Notes: generated by a model not told the origin, from the sequence alone. A DNA stretch of 64,000 nt from Akkermansia sp. (GCA_017521405.1 JAFXCP010000005.1:84009-148008), one strand, 5' to 3'. Shown: positions 36,348 to 45,993, numbered from the stretch's first letter. Numbers and translations are program-made.

Positions 36348-37517
36348 ATGAAAAAATGGATACTTCCACTATGGGTGGTAGTGGCTGCTATGGGCGCTAC
36401 TGCCGGTTTCTGGGTGGGGCTGCACAAGGCTCCGCAGCAGGATACTGCTGCGGAAGGTTCACACCCCGCCGTGCAAGATGCAGCGGAAACGGATTCTTTT
36501 TCGCTCAAACTTTTTCAAATGGAACTGGCGGATTCCCGCAAGACCAACGCCACGGTGGCACCTTACGCGATGGCGGAACTATTGCACACCTTAGCCCCGA
36601 TTCTTGGTGGCGTATCACAAGAAGAATGGAAGCGTATCGGTCTGCCGGATATAGGAGAGCCCCCCTTCCGGGCTCCGGCGTTGACTGTTTTGCGGGCCCT
36701 CGATAAGCGAGTGGCAATACTCCCGGGTGCTCCCTCCTGCCTTCCCCTCCCTATGGCGGAGGATTTACCCCAGGCATTGAGTTTGTTTAACAGAACACTG
36801 GCAGAGGATTTGGGATATCCCAATGCCATTGTTGCCAGTACAACCATGGTTCCGGCGCATACAAAGCTATTATTAGGAGCCACAACGCATCTAAGGGCAG
36901 ATTGGACAATTCCCTTTAATGCAGGTCATACACAAACGGCAGATTTTTACAACGCTAATGGTGCTATGCCACACCATCAGCAAATGCACAATAGAGGACA
37001 GTTCCAAACAGCGGAGGCTGCGGATGGTAGCTGGAAAGCGGCAAAACTTCCCCTCAATAATGGAGCCGATAAGAATTCTGCAACCTTATCCCTCACGGTC
37101 ATCATGCCGCAAACGAACGCGCGGGAACTGGCGACTTCGCTTACCCCGGAGTTCCTGAATCTGGTGAGAAAGGAATTAGCGAATAGCCGTCCGAAAGATT
37201 GCGAGATAAAAATGCCCCGTATTTCATTTACCCCACCTTCTGCAGATGTGCGGCAACTATTTCGCCAAATGGGGTTGAAAAGTATATACGATGCCGAAGC
37301 GGCGGATTTCTCACCGCTCACGCCGGATAAAATTACCATGGGTGCTGCTGTTTTTGCCTTTGCTCTGGAGTTGACGGAAAACGATAAAACACCGCATGTT
37401 CCCCAGCCGGAAGGCGCAGAAAGCAGCATTGTGTTTGACCACCCCTTTATCTGGTTTATCAGCGAAGAGGAAAGTAAACTCCCCTTCTACTTTATGGGGA
37501 TGGTGGAGAATCTTTAA
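36348..37517 (+). CDS. Serpin-like protein, membrane-anchored or secreted, with degenerate hinge
   Basis: 389 residues. N-terminal hydrophobic signal/anchor (WILPLWVVVAAMGATAGFWV). Serpin-fold landmarks follow: DSFSLKLFQMELA, TVAPYAMAELLHTLAPILGG, HLRADWTIPFNAGHTQTADF, MPRISFTPPSADVRQLFRQM then GLKSIYDAEAADFSPLT, and the C-terminal FDHPFIWFI...LPFYFMGMVENL. In inhibitory serpins the hinge before the reactive loop is Gly/Ala-rich (EEGTEAAAAT type); here it reads KITMGAAVFAFALELTENDK, which is not canonical. It may not inhibit proteases. The ATG at 36348 is chosen over an upstream in-frame TTG. The 3' end overlaps the convergent BASS gene by 26 bp. Confidence 0.85.
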   Translation: MKKWILPLWVVVAAMGATAGFWVGLHKAPQQDTAAEGSHPAVQDAAETDSFSLKLFQMELADSRKTNATVAPYAMAELLHTLAPILGGVSQEEWKRIGLPDIGEPPFRAPALTVLRALDKRVAILPGAPSCLPLPMAEDLPQALSLFNRTLAEDLGYPNAIVASTTMVPAHTKLLLGATTHLRADWTIPFNAGHTQTADFYNANGAMPHHQQMHNRGQFQTAEAADGSWKAAKLPLNNGADKNSATLSLTVIMPQTNARELATSLTPEFLNLVRKELANSRPKDCEIKMPRISFTPPSADVRQLFRQMGLKSIYDAEAADFSPLTPDKITMGAAVFAFALELTENDKTPHVPQPEGAESSIVFDHPFIWFISEEESKLPFYFMGMVENL

Positions 37518-38418
37518 TCATACGGCGGCGCTCCTCTCTCGCTGCGAGAGAAAGTTGGATGGCGTTAGCCGTATTGTGGCAAAAAACGTAGAATGCCGGG
37601 CCTATGTACGCCAAAGGAGAAGCGAAGCCCTGCCCGGCCATATATAAGGTCAAAATAGTATTTTTTTGCCCGAGAGCCTGAGAACACTCCCTCTTTAAAT
37701 GGGGATAGCCCAACCAATAGCCCCCCACAAACCCCACGGCACAAACCACCATGGCACCTAACGCCATGGGCAGCATTTCCTGCCAAGAGCTTTCTATTTC
37801 CAACACGCGATGTGTCCCACCCGCTGCCACAATAGTCAGATTCACAATCCAAACAGCTAAAGAAAAATCCCGAAGACGCGGAGCCCAGTATCGGCAACTC
37901 GGGTATATCCGACGCAGGATAATAGCTACCAATGCAGGAATGGCCAGCACTGTGCTTAATTGCATGGCTACCTCCCCCGCTAAATGGAAGTAACTAAACT
38001 CCGGGGCATGCAATATGAGAGGCATGAGCAGGGGCATCAGCAGCCCAAAACAGATGTGGCTCAGCACAACTGCTGTGGTGCTGAATTCAACATCCCCCTT
38101 TAATAGGCTTACAATAATGGGACTGGCGGATGCTATGGGTGCCATGGCACAGTAAAACAGGCATTCGGCCAATACCGGTTGCCCGAGCAGCATGGCCACT
38201 CCCCAAAAAGCAAACCCCAAAAGCTGAATCACGAGCAATACCCATAAGTGCATGCGCCTGGGTTTGAGACGTTTTACATCTATCCCGATGAAGGTGATGC
38301 TAAGCATCAGCGCAATGCCCCATGGCAGAAAACTCCGCATCGGGGCAATTTCTGCATGGAAGATGCCGCCCACAACAAAGGCCAGCACCATGAATATGCT
38401 GCGCAGCTGCTGAATCAT
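37492..38418 (-). CDS. Bile acid:sodium symporter (BASS)-like transporter
   Basis: 308 residues, about nine to ten transmembrane helices. Family features: ALMLSITFIGIDVKRLKPRR near the N-terminus, YCAMAPIASASPIIVSLLKG (first crossover region) and CSQALGQKNTILTLYMAGQG (the second, matching the R/QKNT motif of BASS proteins). Members carry organic anions or amino-acid precursors with Na+; the substrate is not predictable. It overlaps the upstream 7TM-HD gene by 4 bp and the serpin gene on the other strand by 26 bp. Confidence 0.85.
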   Translation of the reverse strand: MIQQLRSIFMVLAFVVGGIFHAEIAPMRSFLPWGIALMLSITFIGIDVKRLKPRRMHLWVLLVIQLLGFAFWGVAMLLGQPVLAECLFYCAMAPIASASPIIVSLLKGDVEFSTTAVVLSHICFGLLMPLLMPLILHAPEFSYFHLAGEVAMQLSTVLAIPALVAIILRRIYPSCRYWAPRLRDFSLAVWIVNLTIVAAGGTHRVLEIESSWQEMLPMALGAMVVCAVGFVGGYWLGYPHLKRECSQALGQKNTILTLYMAGQGFASPLAYIGPAFYVFCHNTANAIQLSLAAREERRRMIKDSPPSP

Positions 38419-40028
38419 ACGGCAGGAGCCTGAGGCTTACTCTCCTCCATGCGTTTCTCAACCACGGCGGTGGTGGCATCGTCCTTCCGGGGTCGGGGAT
38501 AGGCTATGCGATTGTGGTGCATGGTGCGGATGGTGCTGAAGAATGTCTCCTTCAGCTTCTCGATATCCCCCAGTGTCAGTTGGCAATCCTGCAAATGCCC
38601 ATCCAAAATACGGCCTTTAAAAATGCCGTTAATCATGGTACGAATATCCTCCTCCGTAGGATGCTGAAGCGAGCGGGTGGCACTTTCTACCGCATCTGCC
38701 ATGCTGACAATGCCGGATTCCCGCGTTTGAGGAATGGGACCTTTGTATGTGAAAATATCCTTATCCACTTCCTCCGGGCATGTATCGATAAGCCCCTCTT
38801 CGAATTTTCGCTTCTCTTCCTCGTAGAAGTCCATGGCCTTGCGGTAGAAGAAATAAGCCGTGGAAACACCGTGATGTTCACGTATTACATTGATAATACG
38901 TCGATTCAACCCATATTCCTGAGCCATTTCCACACCTTCGCTTACATGGCCGGTAATAATACGGGCACTGGCTTCCGGCGTAAGCTCTGCATGAGGGGAG
39001 TTACCCATATCCGCGATATTCTCCGCAAAATACTGAGGATTGCTTATTTTACCAATATCGTGGTAGAGACCACACACTCCGGCCCGAGTCACATCGGCAC
39101 CCACGGCTTCTGCACCGGCTTCCGCCAGACGCTGCACCACCAAGCTATGGTGGAATGTTCCCGGGGCTACGATTTGCAGCTTACGCAGAAGCGGGTGATT
39201 CATATCCGCCCATTCGAGCCATGTGATGGGGGTGGATATGTTGAAAAGCCGTTCCAAGGCGGGCATCATCCCCCCCACCAAAGCGGAAAGAATAAAATTA
39301 ACCCCCACCGTGACACCTAACTCCGCAGCAAAACCACCCACGCTAAAACCGCCACGAAGCCCCAGCAAAGGGGCCTCTGTATTCTCCGGCTGGCTGGCAA
39401 AGCCAAAAAGCAACATTACACCAATAAACACTACTGCGCTGGCTGCAAACCCTGCGCGTAAAATCTGCTCTCGCTTGTGTACACGCCCTGCCATATTGGC
39501 GCATATAAGCCCGGTTACTAAGCTGACACAGCCATAATTAAGCAATACGCTATGAGATGTATTTGCCGGAAAAAACGCCACGCCCAGCATAGTGCAGCAC
39601 AGTGCAGTATAGGCGCCTATGCTGCGACCTTCCATTACAGCCAGCACAGTGGGAGCCAGCACATAAGGCAGCCAAAGCAGCCCCTGCGCCATCGTTTTAT
39701 AACCGGGCACAACATTGCAAAGGGCTGTAACACATGTCATAATGAGCATCTGGCACACTACCATTACAACCAGCAAGAGCGCACGGCGCACAGTAAGTTG
39801 CATGTGTAAACGGGAAAGAAAGGCCAATAGCACAAGGGAACATCCCGTAAGAGCAAGCCAACAGACACGGAACGCCGCATCCCACCAATCGGCTGCAACG
39901 GAGGTGGTTACAAATCCCAGCACGGCAAGCCCAAGCAGAGCCAAGAAAATCATCACCTGAAAACTACCGCTAAAATGTACCGTAGGATCATCCCCCGAGC
40001 GGCGGATGGAAGCTAGAATCTTAAACAT
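38415..40028 (-). CDS. 7TM-HD phosphohydrolase without the extracellular domain (PgpH-like)
   Basis: 537 residues. About seven transmembrane helices (residues 25-270), then a cytoplasmic HD domain: APGTFHHSLVVQRLAEAGA, GLYHDIGKISNPQYFAEN (HD metal pair), ITGHVSEGVEMAQEYGL and INVIREHHG. The family (PgpH) degrades c-di-AMP. The large N-terminal extracellular 7TMR-HDED domain of classical PgpH is absent. In many bacteria it neighbours ybeY; not here. Substrate inferred from family. Confidence 0.9.
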   Translation of the reverse strand: MFKILASIRRSGDDPTVHFSGSFQVMIFLALLGLAVLGFVTTSVAADWWDAAFRVCWLALTGCSLVLLAFLSRLHMQLTVRRALLLVVMVVCQMLIMTCVTALCNVVPGYKTMAQGLLWLPYVLAPTVLAVMEGRSIGAYTALCCTMLGVAFFPANTSHSVLLNYGCVSLVTGLICANMAGRVHKREQILRAGFAASAVVFIGVMLLFGFASQPENTEAPLLGLRGGFSVGGFAAELGVTVGVNFILSALVGGMMPALERLFNISTPITWLEWADMNHPLLRKLQIVAPGTFHHSLVVQRLAEAGAEAVGADVTRAGVCGLYHDIGKISNPQYFAENIADMGNSPHAELTPEASARIITGHVSEGVEMAQEYGLNRRIINVIREHHGVSTAYFFYRKAMDFYEEEKRKFEEGLIDTCPEEVDKDIFTYKGPIPQTRESGIVSMADAVESATRSLQHPTEEDIRTMINGIFKGRILDGHLQDCQLTLGDIEKLKETFFSTIRTMHHNRIAYPRPRKDDATTAVVEKRMEESKPQAPAV

Positions 40029-40075
40029 ATCACACAGGGTTAAAACTTATGGTACCCGGCACGGGGCACTTCGCC

Positions 40076-40103
40076 ATTATACCAGCAGGTGCATCCAAAG
40101 CAA
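40076..40103 (-). promoter_or_regulatory. Promoter of the 7TM-HD gene
   Basis: Minus strand TTGCTT (40103-40098), 16-bp spacer, TATAAT (40081-40076). Leader about 40 nt. Confidence 0.6.
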
Positions 40104-40123
40104 GAAAATTTACATTGGTGGTC

Positions 40124-40906
40124 TCAGAGCAAACGGAACCACAGGAGGAAGGCTGGCACCAGAAGACTAAGCCAGCAGAACCCTCTAGCATATTCTCGCG
40201 GCCAGCGGGAAGAAAGCTGGGCATAGCCCTGCAAGCACCCGGCTCCCACAGCCACGGCAAGGCACGTACCCCGCTCATAATGGGGGAGAATCCACGCTGC
40301 GTACAAAGTAGCACATACCAGAGCCAGCAAACCGCAAATGGTGAGAGTATCCATTTCGCTGCCTTTTTCAATCCGCTCTGTCTCTCTTGCCGCCAAGTAG
40401 AAAAGCAGCCCCACATAGCAAAGTGGGGCAGAAAACAGCTGGTTCACAGGGGTATGGATGAAACTGTAATAGAAAGCCGGCATGGCACACAACTGGGCGG
40501 CAGCCAGCGCAAACAACAAGCGGCGCAGCTCTTTTCCCATTTCTCCCAGAATGCGCGCAATAGTACCCACCAACAAAAAGAACAACACGCCGAAGGAATA
40601 CCCCAAAAGAGCTTGGCCCACATAGTACAGCTGAATCCAAATGGCTGCCATTGTCACGCCAAACAGCAGGAGGATCATGGGCACAAGATGGCTGCGGTAA
40701 TAGCCTGCCCCGCTCGAATTTTCCTCCCTCAATCCACGATAAAGCCGCCCGGCTACCACCCATACCCAAGCTGCCGAACTTGTAACAACCAATGGACCGG
40801 GAGTCACCATGGTTGTGTCCATGTGGGCAGCATAGGCTAACGCCCACACCAGAGCGAGGATGAATACATCCGCACCCCAGAACTTCAACTGCAATACCCG
40901 GTTCAT
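40124..40906 (-). CDS. Polytopic membrane protein of unknown function
   Basis: 260 residues with about eight predicted transmembrane helices covering nearly the whole chain (e.g. VFILALVWALAYAAHMDTTM; LLGYSFGVLFFLLVGTIARI; LTICGLLALVCATLYAAWIL). No signature motif recognised. It lies 95 bp upstream of the 7TM-HD gene and has its own consensus promoter. Confidence 0.7.
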   Translation of the reverse strand: MNRVLQLKFWGADVFILALVWALAYAAHMDTTMVTPGPLVVTSSAAWVWVVAGRLYRGLREENSSGAGYYRSHLVPMILLLFGVTMAAIWIQLYYVGQALLGYSFGVLFFLLVGTIARILGEMGKELRRLLFALAAAQLCAMPAFYYSFIHTPVNQLFSAPLCYVGLLFYLAARETERIEKGSEMDTLTICGLLALVCATLYAAWILPHYERGTCLAVAVGAGCLQGYAQLSSRWPREYARGFCWLSLLVPAFLLWFRLL

Positions 40907-40941
40907 TTATTCGGCAAGCTCAGTGTACCAAAGGAGCGGGA

Positions 40942-40970
40942 ATTATAGGTCAAAAAGCGGCTGTTGACAA
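40942..40970 (-). promoter_or_regulatory. Promoter of the 40124-40906 membrane protein gene
   Basis: Minus strand TTGTCA (40970-40965), 17-bp spacer, TATAAT (40947-40942). Leader about 29 nt. The -35 box lies in the TGTTGACA palindromic stretch between the divergent genes. Confidence 0.7.
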
Positions 40971-40997
40971 GACGTTAATCTGCGTATTTTTTTCTCC

Positions 40998-41026
40998 TTG
41001 AAATCATCTATCCAGGATGCTAGAAT
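40998..41026 (+). promoter_or_regulatory. Promoter of the sulfatase gene, leaderless
   Basis: TTGAAA (40998-41003), 17-bp spacer, TAGAAT (41021-41026), then 6 nt to the ATG at 41033, which is the expected start point itself. Confidence 0.75.
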
Positions 41027-41032
41027 GCACGC

Positions 41033-43282
41033 ATGTTATCAAGGTTTCTACGTTTTGCATTGGTATTAATGGCTGGGTGCCAATTTCTCTATGCAGCAGA
41101 GAAACCCAACATTGTGTTCATTCTCGTTGATGATATGGGGTGGGGTGATATGACCCTGAAGAAAGGTGGAATGGCTGCAAATTCCGGGCGTAAGACACCC
41201 AGAATCCACACGCCGAGATTAGCAGAAATCGCGGAGGGAGGCGTACAGCTACTGCGCCACTACACAGCGGCTCCCGTATGCGCGCCGGCGCGTGCGTCCC
41301 TGTTCTCCGGTGTACACCAAGGCCATGCGGAGGTGATTCGCAATAACAGCTTCGATTCAGCCCTCGAAAACTCCCACACACTGGCCAGTGTATTGAGAGA
41401 GGCGGGATATGCCACTGCGCTCATCGGCAAATGGGGTATTGGCGGAGGTAATGAAAGTGGTGGCACCCCGGAATCTGCTGCGGCTTGGCCGACTAAGCGC
41501 GGTTTTGATTACTTTTTTGGCTATCACAACCACCTTGCCGGGCACCGCCATTATCCCAAGGAAGAACATGCCTACGACCCGGATACCGGCATGAATGCCA
41601 TTTGGGATGGGAATGAGATGATTACCCCCAATTTGGACAACTGCTATTCAACGGACCTCTTTACAGCTCGCTCCAAAAAGTGGATTACCGACCATGTGCG
41701 GAAACAGCCCGATAAGCCGTTTTTTATGGCTCTCACTCTCATTGCTCCCCATGCACGTTTGGGAATTCCTTCCACTGCTTATCCCAAGGGCGGCGGTCTC
41801 AATGGGGGCGTGCAATGGATTGGCAAGCCCGGCAAGATGATTAATACCGCCACCGGTGCTTGGGATTCCTACATTGACCCCCGCTATGCCAACTCCCGCA
41901 AGTTGGAGCAGTACGCTCAGGAAACATTCGGCAACAATGCTTCCCGAGCCTTGGAATCCGCCCGGCGCCACGCCACGATGATTACTCGCGTGGATGATGC
42001 CGTGGGCGATATCATCCAACTGCTGAAAGACCTTCGTATTGATAAAAACACCTTTCTGGTATTCACCAGCGATAACGGACCGCACGATGAACCCGGCGCC
42101 GTTCCGTGGCGCCAGAATCACCCCGCAGTAGCACAAAACCCGGCATTCTTCCGCAGTTACGGTCGAATGGATGGTATTAAGCGCGACCTCTTGGAGGGCG
42201 GCTTACGAGTCCCCTGCCTTGTTTACGCTCCCGGCATGATTAAGAAAGGCAGCATTAGTGATTTTCCCTGCCAGTTCCACGATTGGATGGCCACCTTTGC
42301 CGATTTGGCCGGAGTCCCCAAGCCCATGCGCTGCGATGGCGTGAGCCTTCTGCCTACGCTCCGCGGGCAGAAAAACCTCCAGAAAGATGGCGTTGTCTAT
42401 TCCGAATACTTCTTTGGCGGAGGCATTGCCCAATACATGGACTATGCGCCCAACAAGCAAGGGCGTAAACGCGGGGAGCAGCAAATGATTGTGTTCCGCA
42501 GCGATGATGGACGCTATTTGAAGGCTCTACGCACAGCCATCGGCAGCGACCAAGACCCCTTCGAAATTTACGACGTACAGAAGGACCCACAGGAAACCAC
42601 CAATTTGGCAGACCAGATGCCGCAGGTGCAACAACAACTTCAAACAGCTGTGCTGTATAACCGCCGCGCGTATGACTATGTGCGCGACCCGCAAGCCGGC
42701 CGTCGCAACAATGGCTGCGGAGGCTCCCGTCTGTACGATATGGCATTGGTGCCGGCGCAGGAAGGGTTGAATACTGCCCCGGGGCTCCAGATGCGCCGTC
42801 TCATGGTGCAAACACCATGGGTGCCGGAGTTTGATACTATTCCCGGTGCGGAAAAAGCCGCTGCTACCGTGGTGCCTGAACCAGCATCTGTGGAACTTCC
42901 GGCAGGAAGTGTAACGGAGTTCCATGGTTTCCTCCGCATTCCGAATGACGGAAACCATTGGCATTTCTACCTTACCTTGGATAAGGTTCCCGGCACCAGA
43001 GCATACATGAAGATGCACAACTTCCAGCTGGTGGATGCAGATGCCAACTACATTCCCGGCACCACCGCAACAGAATCCTCTGCTGCGAACACGGAAGAGC
43101 GAATTGATGAAAAGAGCGGGCGCCGAGGTATTCCTCTTAAAGCAGGCCTTCACGAAATCCGCCTGACTGTGGTACAAGGTGCAGATGCTCCCGGCAAACT
43201 GCGCTTGGAATGGAATCGCGGGCCTGTGGGAGGGCAGCAAACGCCCCGCGTGAATATCCCTGCCGATGCATACAGCTATTAA
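41033..43282 (+). CDS. Secreted sulfatase (formylglycine-dependent) with C-terminal beta domain
   Basis: 749 residues. Signal peptide FLRFALVLMAGCQFLYA-A. Sulfatase domain about 22-545: IVFILVDDMGWGDM (metal Asp pair), AAPVCAPARASLFSG with the CxPxR motif whose Cys (about 83) becomes formylglycine, LIGKWGIGG and VFTSDNGPHDEPG. The final 120 residues (FLRIPNDGNHWHFYLTLDKV onward) form a separate beta-rich, PA14-like sugar-binding domain. Likely removes sulfate from mucin glycans. A maturase is not in the window. The aldo/keto reductase gene follows by 17 bp. Confidence 0.95.
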   Translation: MLSRFLRFALVLMAGCQFLYAAEKPNIVFILVDDMGWGDMTLKKGGMAANSGRKTPRIHTPRLAEIAEGGVQLLRHYTAAPVCAPARASLFSGVHQGHAEVIRNNSFDSALENSHTLASVLREAGYATALIGKWGIGGGNESGGTPESAAAWPTKRGFDYFFGYHNHLAGHRHYPKEEHAYDPDTGMNAIWDGNEMITPNLDNCYSTDLFTARSKKWITDHVRKQPDKPFFMALTLIAPHARLGIPSTAYPKGGGLNGGVQWIGKPGKMINTATGAWDSYIDPRYANSRKLEQYAQETFGNNASRALESARRHATMITRVDDAVGDIIQLLKDLRIDKNTFLVFTSDNGPHDEPGAVPWRQNHPAVAQNPAFFRSYGRMDGIKRDLLEGGLRVPCLVYAPGMIKKGSISDFPCQFHDWMATFADLAGVPKPMRCDGVSLLPTLRGQKNLQKDGVVYSEYFFGGGIAQYMDYAPNKQGRKRGEQQMIVFRSDDGRYLKALRTAIGSDQDPFEIYDVQKDPQETTNLADQMPQVQQQLQTAVLYNRRAYDYVRDPQAGRRNNGCGGSRLYDMALVPAQEGLNTAPGLQMRRLMVQTPWVPEFDTIPGAEKAAATVVPEPASVELPAGSVTEFHGFLRIPNDGNHWHFYLTLDKVPGTRAYMKMHNFQLVDADANYIPGTTATESSAANTEERIDEKSGRRGIPLKAGLHEIRLTVVQGADAPGKLRLEWNRGPVGGQQTPRVNIPADAYSY

Positions 43283-43299
43283 AAACTCCGTTTCTCACT

Positions 43300-44274
43300 A
43301 TGACATCCGTCAACTATCGTCGTTGTGGTCGCAGCGGTATTCTTCTTCCGGAGATATCGCTGGGGCTGTGGCATAATTTTGGTGAAACCGATAGCCGCAG
43401 CACTGCTGCGGCTCTCCTTACTCGCTGCTTGGAGCTGGGAATTTGCCATTTTGATTTGGCTGATAATTACGGCCCCCCTCCCGGAGCGGCAGAAAGCATG
43501 CTTGGGGATATTCTGGGAAAAGAATTAGCCGGGCATCGGGATGAGCTTTTTATCTCCACCAAGGCCGGTCACCTCATGTGGCCGGGGCCTTATGGGGATT
43601 GGGGCTCTCGCAAACACCTCATTGCCGGAATAGACCAATCCTTGCGGCGGCTTCGCTTGGACTATGTAGACGTCTTTTACTCCCACCGCCCGGATCCGGA
43701 AACGCCCATCGAAGAAACGGTGGAGGCTCTGGTACAAATAGTTCGTAGCGGCAAGGCTCTATATGTGGGGCTTTCCAAATATCCGCCCCCTTTATTCAAC
43801 CGAGCCTGTGCATTACTGGCGGAAGCCGGGGTGCCCTGCCTGCTGCACCAATTCCGTTACAATCTACTGGAACGGAATTGTGAACAAGGTATTATTCCTG
43901 CCGTAAAGTCCCAGCATACAGGAGCCATCGTGTTCTCACCCTTAGCTCAGGGAATGCTTACAGGTAAATACTTGCACGGAAGATTCCCCGCCGATTCCCG
44001 CGCAGTGCGCAGCGATTCCCCTTTTTTGGATTCGGCAAAAGTTCATTCTCAAGCCGTCGGCGTTGCACAGTTTGCCTCTATTGCGGACGAAGCCGGCATC
44101 CCGCTTACTCAAATGGCTCTGCGCTGGCTCCTCCGCAGCCCGGATATTACCAGCGTTCTTATTGGTGCCCGCAATTTGGAGCAGCTGGAGCAATGTGCAA
44201 CGGCTTCCGGCGCCGAAGCTCTTCCGCCCGATGTCCTTCAGGCCATCGATGCCGTGTCTGTCCTCACCGCATGA
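43300..44274 (+). CDS. Aldo/keto reductase (YghZ-like)
   Basis: 324 residues, NADPH-dependent (alpha/beta)8 oxidoreductase. Family sequence: YRRCGRSGILLPEISLGLWH, FDLADNYGPPPGAAESMLGD (catalytic Asp and Tyr), LFISTKAGHLMWPGPYGDWG (Lys), YVDVFYSHRPDPETPIEET (His) and VFSPLAQGMLTGKYL. This is the subgroup of E. coli YghZ/Kv-beta-like reductases. The ATG at 43300 marks the conserved N-terminus. Probably cotranscribed with the sulfatase gene. Confidence 0.93.
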   Translation: MTSVNYRRCGRSGILLPEISLGLWHNFGETDSRSTAAALLTRCLELGICHFDLADNYGPPPGAAESMLGDILGKELAGHRDELFISTKAGHLMWPGPYGDWGSRKHLIAGIDQSLRRLRLDYVDVFYSHRPDPETPIEETVEALVQIVRSGKALYVGLSKYPPPLFNRACALLAEAGVPCLLHQFRYNLLERNCEQGIIPAVKSQHTGAIVFSPLAQGMLTGKYLHGRFPADSRAVRSDSPFLDSAKVHSQAVGVAQFASIADEAGIPLTQMALRWLLRSPDITSVLIGARNLEQLEQCATASGAEALPPDVLQAIDAVSVLTA

Positions 44275-44339
44275 ATCGTAAAGCAGACCGGGATTCTTCC
44301 CCGGAGCCTACAAAAGCCCGGTGCGGGCATATTTTGGGC

Positions 44340-44368
44340 TTGCATTTTGGCGCGCTTCGGTGTAAGTT
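44340..44368 (+). promoter_or_regulatory. Possible promoter of purH
   Basis: TTGCAT (44340-44345), 17-bp spacer, TAAGTT (44363-44368). Leader about 36 nt to the ATG at 44411. Weak -10 box. Confidence 0.4.
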
Positions 44369-44410
44369 ACCGCGCCGCGTCCGCGCGGAGCAACCCATCG
44401 TACCAGACTC

Positions 44411-45967
44411 ATGGAAAACACGAGAATTCAACGTGCCCTGTTGTCCGTATCGGATAAGACCGGGCTTGATAAGTTTGCCAAGGGCCTCGTGGCCCAGAAT
44501 GTTCAGCTCATCTCCACCGGCGGCACCTGCCGTTACCTTGCTGAGTTGGGACTTCCTGTAACGGAAATTTCCGACTACACCGGGGCGCCGGAGCTGTTTG
44601 ACGGACGAGTCAAAACCCTGCATCCGAAAGTGCATGGTGGGCTCCTGCAGCGCCGCGATTTAGAAGAACACCAGCAGCAGGCCAAGGATAACAATATCCC
44701 CACCATCGACCTCGTCTGTGTTAATCTCTATCCCTTCGAGGAAACCATTGCCAAGGAAGGCGTCACCCTTGCGGAAGCCATCGAGAAGATAGACATCGGT
44801 GGTCCTTCCATGCTGCGCTCCGCCGCCAAAAATTATGCTTCCGTAACCGTTGTGTCCGACCCGGCTGACTACGATACCGTGCTGGAGGAAATGGAAACGC
44901 ACCAAGGAAACACCACCCTTAAGACTCGCGAGAAACTCGCCGTCAAGGTATTCATGCGTACCTCCTCATATGACACGGCCATCTCTAACTATTTGGGGCA
45001 CCGTGCAGAGGATAGCACCAAGAACAACCTGACTGTTTCCCTGCCCTTTAATCAGACTCTGCGCTATGGGGATAACCCCCACCAGCCCAGCGTGCTGTAC
45101 GGAAACTTTGATTCCATCTTCACCCAGCTTCAAGGCAAGGAGCTTTCCTATACAAACGTACTGGACTTGGATGCAGCCGCCTCTCTCATCATGAACTTCC
45201 GCCGCCCCACTGTGGGCATTCTGAAGCACACCAATCCTTGCGGCGTCGGGCAAGATGATGAGGACCTTGTGGAAGCATGGAAACGCGCCTACCAGACGGA
45301 CACTCAGGCTCCCTTTGGTGGTGTCATCGTCATGAATCGTCCGATGACGGAGGCTTTGGCTCGTATTGTGGGCGCTATCTTTACGGATGTCATCATTGCT
45401 CCGGATTTCGAACCGGAGGCACGCGCCATTCTCCAGAAAAAGAAGAACTGCCGCATTATGCGAATTGATATGGATGCGTGGCGGGAATTCTGCAAAACGC
45501 CCATGGTGCGCACTGCTCCCGGCGGTCTGATGACGGTGAAGCGTGACGATGAAGTGATGGGGCTGGATAATTTGGAGGCCAAGGTAGTCACCAAGCGCAT
45601 TCCCACCGCAGATGAGCTGGAAGCCATGCGCTTTGCATGGCGTGTGTGCAAACAAGTGCATTCCAACGCTATTGTCTTTACCAACAAGAACGGTACGCTT
45701 GGCATCGGAGCCGGCCAGATGAGCCGTGTGGACTCCGCCAAGATTGCAGTATGGAAAGCCGGCCAAGCCGGTTTGGACCTCAAGGGCAGCGTCATCGCCT
45801 CCGATGGACTCTTCCCCTTTGCCGATGGTTTGCAAACCGCCATCGATGCCGGTGCCACAGCCTGCATCCAGCCGGGAGGTTCCATTCGCGATGAAGAGGT
45901 AATCGCCGCTGCAGATGCAGCCGGCATTGCCATGGTGTTCACCGGCGCCCGCCACTTCCTGCACTAA
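44411..45967 (+). CDS. purH: Bifunctional AICAR transformylase / IMP cyclohydrolase
   Basis: 518 residues, last two steps of IMP synthesis. MGS-like cyclohydrolase domain (about 1-195): SVSDKTGLDKFAKGLV, STGGTCRYLAELGLPVTEIS, LFDGRVKTLHPKVHGGLL. Transformylase domain from about 200: LRYGDNPHQPSVLYG, ILKHTNPCGVGQDDE and GIGAGQMSRVDSAKIA, ending FTGARHFLH as in most PurH. Confidence 0.97.
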   Translation: MENTRIQRALLSVSDKTGLDKFAKGLVAQNVQLISTGGTCRYLAELGLPVTEISDYTGAPELFDGRVKTLHPKVHGGLLQRRDLEEHQQQAKDNNIPTIDLVCVNLYPFEETIAKEGVTLAEAIEKIDIGGPSMLRSAAKNYASVTVVSDPADYDTVLEEMETHQGNTTLKTREKLAVKVFMRTSSYDTAISNYLGHRAEDSTKNNLTVSLPFNQTLRYGDNPHQPSVLYGNFDSIFTQLQGKELSYTNVLDLDAAASLIMNFRRPTVGILKHTNPCGVGQDDEDLVEAWKRAYQTDTQAPFGGVIVMNRPMTEALARIVGAIFTDVIIAPDFEPEARAILQKKKNCRIMRIDMDAWREFCKTPMVRTAPGGLMTVKRDDEVMGLDNLEAKVVTKRIPTADELEAMRFAWRVCKQVHSNAIVFTNKNGTLGIGAGQMSRVDSAKIAVWKAGQAGLDLKGSVIASDGLFPFADGLQTAIDAGATACIQPGGSIRDEEVIAAADAAGIAMVFTGARHFLH

Positions 45968-45993
45968 AGCGCAGGGTTCGCAAAAAACGTCTA

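Noticed and set aside
40030-40416. Minus-strand frame of 128 codons
   Set aside because: Overlaps the better-supported membrane protein gene (40124-40906) in another frame and reads into its promoter-proximal neighbour.
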